Positions 57,196-64,000 of a stretch of DNA of 64,000 nt are shown piece by piece. Position numbers and translations under genes: made by a program. The notes beneath the pieces are model-generated. The model had not been told where the DNA came from, did no database searches, and saw only the letters and a program-made list of their open reading frames with translations. Each line of letters opens with the position of its first letter. The first letter of the stretch is position 1. Source of the DNA: Evernia prunastri (taxonomy: Eukaryota; Ascomycota; Lecanoromycetes; Lecanorales; Parmeliaceae); NCBI GenBank assembly GCA_003184365.1, contig NKYR01000025.1, positions 62,001 through 126,000 on the forward strand, given 5' to 3'.

Positions 57196-59411
57196 ATGTT
57201 TCTTGCATTGCAAGCTAAAAGCTTCATCTTCCCCATACTTGTCTGTACAGCATCCTTTTCTTACACCTCGGCTCGCTCCCACTCTTTACCCCGGAACTTA
57301 GTGGGTGCCAGTCAAGGTCTGAATTCGACCAACGCGACCTACGGTGAGTCGGCGACGGAAGAAAATTGGTTAATTGATGAGTACAATGGCTAATTTTCAA
57401 AGACTACATCATTGTTGGTGGAGGTAATGCAGGATTGACCCTCGCAGCCCGGTTGTCAGAGACTCCTTCAACCCGGGTGGCGGTTATAGAGGCCGGAGGT
57501 TTCTACGAGGATTCCGTAGGAAACGGTAGCCAGCTATCTATTCCAGCCGAGGATATACTCTGGGCTGGGAAAAGTGTGACAGATGTCAACCCGAATGTAG
57601 ATTGGGGCTTCGAGACCGTTCCGCAAGCTGTGAAGCTCGAACTCCGGGGTTGCTTGGATCAAGGACTAACAATACTCAGGGCGCCAATGACCAAGTCATA
57701 CATTATGCTCGCGGCAAAACCCTCGGCGGGTGCACGGCACGTAACTATATGGCTTACCAAAGAGGTACAATAGAGGCATATCAAAGATGGGCTGACGAAG
57801 TCGGCGACCAAAGCTATACATTCAAGGCGCTTCTGCCCTTCTTTGAAAAGAGTTTAAATTTTACACCTCCAGATAATTCTAAGCGAGGTCTCAACGCAAC
57901 ACCTCAGTATGATGCCCAAAATTTAGGCGCCGGAGGTCAGCCGTTGGATATTACCTTCCCTAATTACGCACTTTCGTTCTCCACTTGGGTTCAAAAAGGG
58001 CTTGAGGTAATCGGAGTAAAACCTATAAACGGTTTCACTAGTGGGCAGCTCCTTGGTTCTTCTTTCAACATCGCCACGATTAATCAAACGACGGGCTTGC
58101 GGGAATCTTCCGAGACAGCTTTCCTACAACCTGCTTTGGGCAGGCCGAATTTAGTCGTCTATACCCATACCTTGGCGAAGAAGATTCTCTTCGAGAACGC
58201 TACAACCACTGGGGTACTAGTTGACACTGGCGACCAAATCTTGACAATTCTTGCCAAGAGAGAGGTCATTTTATCCGCGGGAGCTTTGCAATCGCCACAA
58301 CTACTCATGGTTTCAGGGATCGGCCCAAAGGTGACTCTAGAACAGCACAACATCCCCATCATTAAAGAAAGCCCCGGCGTAGGACAGAATCTGTGGGTGA
58401 GTGAGAGTGTTCCTTCGATCATTCAGCCGCTGATCCCGTATAAGGATCACGTTCTATTTGGACCTACATATAACACAAGCCTCATCACTGACTCCGTGCT
58501 CGGCCAGCCGGCGTATCTAAATGAAGCCATGCAATTGTTCGCTAGCGAACAAAGCGGACTACTCTCGAACCCGGGCTCAGATTTTCTAGGTAAGTCATCC
58601 TTTATCCCACAAACACTCCTCAGCAATCTTGCATACTCAAGGCCCAAACGTAGCGTGGGAAAAGCTGCCCCTTCCCTCCCGCAAGTCATTCAGCCGGCGT
58701 ACCATAGCCGACCTCTCTACCTTTCCATCTGACTGGCCCGAAATCGAATACCTGTCCGTAGGCGCCTACTTTGGTCTCCAAGAAAACTATGTCACAGGCG
58801 CTCCGCATGATACAAATCAATACGGAACCCTCGCAGTTGCTATTGTCGCGCCACTGTCCCGCGGAAACATATCTATCTCCTCGCCTGATACGGTAGACCA
58901 GCCTCTCATCAATCCGAATTGGCTCACTCATCCCACAGACCAGCAGGTGGCTGTTGCAGCGTATAAGCGTGCACGTGAAGTATTCTCGACTCCCGTCATG
59001 CAGAAGGTCATCGTTGGACCGGAGATATACCCGGGGATGCAGGTGCAGAGTGATGAAGAGATTCTGGATACAATCAGACTAAGTTTCAACACTGTTTATC
59101 ATGCCGCAGCCACAAATAAGATGGGTAGGAAAGGAGATCCAATGGCGGTTATAGATTCAAGGTGTCGCGTTTACGGGGTAAAAAGACTGAGGGTGGTGGA
59201 TGCGTCGAGTTTCCCCTTTCTACCGCCGGGGCATCCCATGAGTACAATCTGTAAGTACACATGCTTGCTGTTTGCTTGCACGTGTGATCGTACGCAAAGA
59301 GTGCATGTTTGCTGACAAGGAGACATAGATGCACTGGCCGAGAAGATTGCAGACGATATCAAAAATGGTGGAAAGAAGAATGGTGGAACGTCGCCCGTTT
59401 CATTTTCTTAG
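57196..59411 (+). CDS. Secreted GMC oxidoreductase
   Basis: Six exons, 57196-57343, 57403-57629, 57680-58396, 58445-58589, 58642-59250 and 59329-59411, close in frame to 642 aa. Residues 1-26 form a signal peptide (FIFPILVCTASFSYTSA), so this enzyme enters the secretory pathway, unlike the upstream GMC. The FAD site is VGGGNAG (54-60). Other motifs are ARGKTLGGCTARNYMAYQRG, GALQSPQLLMVSGIGP, and catalytic histidines His566 (YHAAATNKMG) and His610 (PPGHPMST). Multiple N-glycosylation sequons occur. It may be an aryl-alcohol/glucose-oxidase-like oxidase producing hydrogen peroxide; substrate unknown. Intron 3 (48 nt) is a multiple of three and open. Confidence 0.92.
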
Positions 59412-60289
59412 CCGTGATGGCGCCGATCTCATAGAGCTTCCCTTTCATATATGTGGAGGGACAGACTCGGCTCTATTGTGTGTGACAGGTAATGAGGGTT
59501 CTCAAACCCGTCGGACGATTTCATTCTACACATTACATTGCTGCTTTCAACGCTACTCTCCTCATGTACTATACCGAGACGGAAGTGCTTTGGAGCGCGC
59601 TGTGAGGATAGTTGGATGGTCTATGTAACTATCCCAAGGGCTAAGAACTGAGCTCTGAGACCTAAAAGTCCTGCAAAAAATGAAGCACAAGATTTGAAGT
59701 GATCCATTCTGCAACGTGTATTCGGCCCTTTCTCTACGGATTTTCAGGAGGGACTGGCCATGGCAGGAGCCGGGCCGCCTGCAGCTCATCCTGCAGGACT
59801 ATGATCACGGTTGACCGGGGAAAGACTGGTGAAACGCAGGCTCGTGCATAGTAGCTTAAGCCCCCTGTAATAAAACTCGGTCTGGAGTGGTCAAGTGTCA
59901 CTGCGCTGGAAGACAAAAGCAGCCACACATGAGAATACGAGAAACTTTGACTCAGGACTCGACAGGCCGTCCCACCAACCCGCGCATCCCTCTCGATGCC
60001 TCAAAAGGCAGGGACGGCAATGACCCTTTTTCACAGACTGTAGAACGGTGGAATGAAAATCGCAAAGCTCTCGGGGTATTCAATGTCCAGAGTGATTCAG
60101 CGGTGGAGGAGGCCGAACACGTCAAGGTAAAAGGTTTGAGACCTGTGAGCGTTGAACTACCGCATTTCAAAGTTGGGCGTGTTTATTGGTCAATCTGACG
60201 CATTCGCTAATCCAATTCGAGAAGTGCTTCACGGAAAGCTTTCCGTCCTTCCCTTGAATCGGAAGCTTCAACTAATTCTACTCGCTCTC
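59412..60289. other. Intergenic
   Basis: A 103-codon plus frame at 59887-60198 (basic, no domain) might be an exon of a small gene but has no support beyond openness. The rest holds the aprataxin promoter. Confidence 0.4.
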
Positions 60290-61314
60290 ATGAGTCATTC
60301 TTGTTTATTTTGCATCGCTCGACGTAGCGTCCGTCCATTTCAGTCGTATCAACACTGCATGAGCTCCACGGCATCTAGAAAAATGACACAGCCGAGCCAC
60401 AGCCAAGATGCGACTACGGGAGAGGAAATCGCAAGCACAACCGTCCCCCCACCACCATCAAAAGGCACATCCCCAAAACGTAACGCATGTACTCCCCCCC
60501 CTCAATCTTTGTTTGCCATACCTTCTGCTGACCTATATGTGCAGTCAGCGACCTCATGTCTCCTAAAAAATCATCTCCTTCCAAGAAAGCCCCCCCCTCA
60601 GACATTCCTCAATCCGATCCAGCGCGAACAACAACTTTTCTTGGCCGCAACGGTCTAGGTGCTTATATTGCCTCGCCTGCCTCCTTCCCTGCTTCAAGAG
60701 TCATTTACCACGATGAGAAATGGGTCGTGATCAACGATCTCTTTCCCAAGTCTTCCGTCCACATTCTGCTCCTACCACGCGACCCTTCAAAACAGCTGCT
60801 ACACCCCTTCGAAGCCTTCAAGGATCTGGACTTTTTGAAAGAAGTGCAAGCGGAGGTGAAGAAGCTACGACAACTGGCAGCGAAAGAGTTGCAACGACGC
60901 TTCGGCAAGTTCTCGGCTCTTGATCAGAGGCGCCAGAAAGCTATCGATGCTTTAGATGGAGACAGCGAAAGCGGATCCCGAGATCTTCCCATCGGACGAG
61001 ATTGGACACAGTCAGTCATCTCCGGCATACACACCGGTCCTAGCATGAATCACCTGCACATCCACATCCTATCCGTTGACAGACATAGCGAGTGCATGAA
61101 ACATAGGAAGCATTACAACAGCTTCTCAACGCCCTTTTTGATCGACGTCGAAGATTTCCCGTTAGATAGACAGGACGGCAGGAAACACCCCGGAATTGAG
61201 CGCTACCTGGAACGCGATTTGAAGTGTTGGAGATGTGGCAAGTTGTTCGGGAATAAATTCTCCAGATTGAGGGAACATCTTGATGAGGAATTTGAAGAAT
61301 GGAAGAAAGAATAG
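60290..61314 (+). CDS. HNT3: Aprataxin-like DNA repair hydrolase (HNT3)
   Basis: Two exons, 60290-60479 and 60545-61314, give 319 aa from the first in-frame Met considered. Met at 60359 or 60383 is an alternative, and the leader (SCLFCIARRSVRPFQ) might target mitochondria. The HIT domain follows FLGRNGLGAYIASP, with WVVINDLFPKSSVHILLLPRD and the catalytic HLHIH (233-237, His-x-His-x-His). A C-terminal C2HE zinc finger has Cys291, Cys294 and His308 in CWRCGKLF...LREHLDEEF. Aprataxin removes adenylate from 5' DNA ends left by aborted ligation. A Ser/Pro/Lys-rich segment precedes the HIT domain. It converges with IRC22 downstream. Confidence 0.93.
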
Positions 61315-61603
61315 AGAGACGGAATAGCATACCGCCAATTAGCGCGGAAGCGAAATTTATTTTCTGGCTCACGCATGTGTGTATTGCTTAAGGCTGGGCT
61401 GTCAGAAACAATATTTCTAGCATGGGCGCAGTAACATGTCTTGTTACCGCTGCAATCCAGCTTAGATCATGGAACTTTTATATCATACAAAGCATGCCAA
61501 ACGATTTCCCACTTTATACATTGACGATCTAGGATGTAACATTCCAAGCATCGCAATACCAGGGGCAGAGTCCAGGTCGTTGCCCGGTCAATATAGAACC
61601 ATC

Positions 61604-62539
61604 CTATTCAGGCTGCTTGCTCTTGCTTTTGGGTCTCCCGCTGCTCTTGATCCTCTGAGCCTGAGGCCTATTGATGTGGTGCGCGGGAATCCAGCTTTCA
61701 TCATACGCCTTTGCGCTAGAGGTAACTGCCGGTCCGTCGGCTCCCACAACAGAAACCTGGTCTGCGGGATCAACTTTCTTCGACTGGCCAGATGACTTCT
61801 TGGCCCGTTCGCCGCCTTTCCCTCCGCGACGCTTCTGTGGGAAGAGGGTGCTGATCCAGGTGCTGTATATGAAATAGCAAGTGCCTCCAAAGGCGGCAGC
61901 GAGGAACAGGTAGAGAAAGACGCTACACGACGTCATTGGTGAGCATTTCAAGGTAGTTGAACAGCAGGTCGGGGATGCTTACATTTGCGGATCGAAGATG
62001 CTGGTATCAGGCTCGACAATGCTGACGGTCTCATTGAACGCCGGCAAAGTATACGGGATCCCCTCGCTGTCGGTGACCACAGCCGCCAGATTGAGCTTCA
62101 GATCCTGCGGCTGGAGCTCCGTCGCAAAGTTGTAGCTGATGCTCTCGCTCTGGCCAGCCGGAATCTCCACATTGTACCTCGTCGTCGTCAGGTTCCGGAC
62201 GATTTGGGGGCCCTGGTCGGGATACGCAGCGGTCCAGAGACTGCCGCCGATGAAGGCGACGCTGACGGGTTCCGGCTCTTCGTTGGAAAAAGAGAGGAGG
62301 GCTTGGGTCGGGTGACCGTTCACTAGCTTGATGCCGAAGATCTCCGAAGAGGGAAACGACGTCGAGATCTTGACGGCTATATTAGGGGAGTTGGAAGGGG
62401 TTTCAACCTCTTCATCTGCCTGTACGAGAAAGTCAGCTTGCTGCCAGGTGGCTTCTGGTGAGAAGCGTACATTTTGTGCAACGCCGCCGATGAACCGTAG
62501 CGCAAGCAAGGCAGCTGTAACCAGAGAAGCGTATCTCAT
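61604..62539 (-). CDS. IRC22: IRC22 / TRAP-alpha-like ER membrane protein
   Basis: Three exons, 62539-62471, 62419-61983 and 61922-61604, give 274 aa. Residues 1-21 are a signal peptide (LVTAALLALRFIGGVA). The luminal domain (ADEEVETPSNSPNIAVKISTSFPSSEIFGIKLVNG... to FDPQ) resembles TRAP-alpha/IRC22, with N-glycosylation sites at NLTTTRY and NETVS. A single membrane helix (IVFLYLFLAAAFGGTCYFIY) and a long basic cytosolic tail (KRRGGKGGERAKK...) follow. Intron 1 (62420-62470) is 51 nt, in frame and stop-free, so retention would add 17 residues. Its CTGAC branch site and CAG acceptor make it a probable intron. Confidence 0.85.
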
Positions 62540-62851
62540 GATGTCGATAGGTGAGGAACAAATAGCTAGCTGTCTTTGCAACTGTCTGTTTCGAAGAAAA
62601 GGAAAACTTATGTTGCTGGCGTTCGTAAATTCAATTTCGCTGATTACATAAGCGAAGTCAGCTCCAGCCCTATCAGATTCACGTCTCGTTATGTACGCGC
62701 CGAAACACTTTATGCACACCTAGCTTCTACCACTTTCTTCAACCATTTACAAGGTTTGCCATCTTTCAACGCAATCAATTCGGGGCTTTCATATCCATCT
62801 CTTTCCATTCATCAAAGGGAACTACGCCCATCTTTGTGAAGGTTTCACGAC
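62540..62851. promoter_or_regulatory. Divergent promoter, IRC22 / CCCH protein
   Basis: Only 312 nt separate the start codons of two divergently oriented genes, so the promoters must overlap or share elements. The window is AT-rich in parts, with CT-rich strand runs; no binding motif is claimed. Confidence 0.5.
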
Positions 62852-64000
62852 ATGGCTACTGAGGAGAACGCTGAGAATGCAGGTCTTCGGCAACGATTTG
62901 ATCTATTGAAAGGCGCAGAACATCATAAAAATGCTCTCATCGAAGAACTTTTACGCCGTGTGGAGTCATTGACCGAGGATTACCACCAGGAAAAGCTGGA
63001 CCATGCCCGGGAATCTCACTTTAACCGTGAAGTTCAGCTCCAAGAAATCCAATTGCGTGAAGAGCTGCGTAAATACAAAACTCTCATGGTAAGCGCGAAT
63101 GCCCTTTTCCGGTGCACAAAGCATGAGGAGAAACCAAAAAAGGTTTACTCTGCGGCTCTGACGACCTACAGGACCGAGATGCTTTTATCCTGGTGCTAAT
63201 CGATGGCGATGGCATGATTTTTGATGATAGACTTGTTCAGAATGGTGAGGCTGGGGGACGAGAAGCCGCTGCCCTACTCTGGAACGCGGTTATGGATCAT
63301 TTTCAAACTGACACAAACCTCCCCTCCGACGTAAGGATTGTCACGAGAATATATGCGAACCTAAAAGGCCTTGGCGATGCTTGCAGAAAATCAGGAATAT
63401 TAAGCACGTCGTCAATGATTGAAGACTTTGCGCGAGGATTTACCGGAAGCAGACAATTATTCGACTTTGTGGATGTCGGTGTTGGTAAGCCAAACTTTCG
63501 AGCTGTCTCCTTCTATACACGGACTTGTACCTGCTTTGCCATACCTACCTTCGGAGCGTTTTGCTCCCCAGTTTTTAAGAAAAATCAGTAGTAGCATCGA
63601 AATGTGATGCTGATATAGACACCTTGTAGGTAAAGACCGTGCTGATGACAAAATATCTGGTATGCTCCCCAATAAGGATTGTCAATTCGAAAGGCTCACA
63701 AGCATTCAGAAATCTTCAAGCTTCATCTCTACGACCCTCACTGTCGGCGCATTCTGTTTGGATGTTCCCACGATAACGGCTACGCTCGTTTACTGGAGGA
63801 TGTTGCTAATATAACAATCCGCGAGAACATCACTCTTTTGGAGGGTGTCCCATTTGAAAGAGAGCTGTTTCAGCTTAAATCAAGCTATCAAACAACTAGA
63901 TTCGAAGGCCTTTTCCGTTCTACAAAAATCAACATTTACAGTCAGCAGTATGCTCTGCCACCGGGCTTGCCACCGCATCAAGTGCAGCAAACAACGGGTT
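62852..64000 (+). CDS. CCCH-type zinc-finger family protein, partial
   Basis: Four exons visible: 62852-63088, 63172-63484, 63630-63659 (a 30-nt micro-exon) and 63710 to the window end. The N-terminal part is a coiled coil (about residues 10-78, EELLRRVESLTEDYHQEKLDH...). It is followed by the fungal DUF7923-type domain: FILVLIDGDGMIFDD, LPSDVRIVTRIYANLKGLGDACR, IEDFARGFTGSRQLFDFVDVG, GKDRADDKIS, IFKLHLYDPHCRRILFGCSHDNGYARLL and LLEGVPFERELFQL. Relatives carry CCCH fingers farther downstream, which would lie beyond this window. The family is thought to bind RNA; the zinc fingers are not seen here. Truncated at the window edge. Confidence 0.85.

Overview
The window comes from a filamentous ascomycete (Pezizomycotina). 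Genes are split by short introns of about 48-111 nt with fungal branch points (CTGAC, CTAAC). Gene families include F-box/LRR proteins, a PTH11-like receptor, SEY1, IRC22, eIF2D/TMA64 and a C2HE aprataxin, and there is a LINE of fungal type. The class cannot be fixed from sequence alone; Dothideomycetes or Leotiomycetes would fit. No rRNA, convincing tRNA, CRISPR array or prokaryotic operon was seen.

Layout. 0-8.5 kb: a minus-strand F-box gene, then a long gene-poor stretch with a two-copy 90-nt in-frame repeat and one small Cys/His-rich ORF. 8.5-15 kb: a PD-(D/E)XK-like hypothetical protein, a broken F-box/LRR pseudogene and a Cys/His hypothetical protein. 16.7-20.8 kb: a small single-pass membrane protein and an eight-exon secreted type-B carboxylesterase. 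21-23 kb: low-complexity and tandem repeats. 23.4-31.6 kb: a membrane cluster of a THEM6-like protein, SEY1 (ER-fusion GTPase) and a dynamin-like GTPase. 32-37 kb: a dispersed decayed repeat, a MITE-like element, an intronless 452-aa protein with a central hydrophobic segment, and a damaged Cys-module gene. 37.8-40 kb: eIF2D. 42.1-45.9 kb: a LINE retrotransposon misassembled into overlapping pieces joined by single Ns, with its reverse transcriptase missing. 46.6-50 kb: a six-cysteine secreted protein and a seven-TM receptor. 51.7-59.4 kb: a GMC oxidoreductase, a cytochrome P450 and a second, secreted GMC oxidoreductase, which form a candidate oxidative metabolic mini-cluster. 60.3-64 kb: aprataxin, IRC22 and a CCCH-family protein that runs off the window.

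Exon-intron models were built by hand from splice consensus and reading-frame continuity. For SEY1, the carboxylesterase, eIF2D, the receptor, both GMC enzymes, the THEM6-like protein and IRC22 every junction closes in frame. The P450 and dynamin-like models need GC-AG introns, and the first dynamin intron does not close with a canonical donor. The most unusual items are the 452-aa protein, the modular Cys-repeat relic, the oxidoreductase trio and the misassembled LINE.
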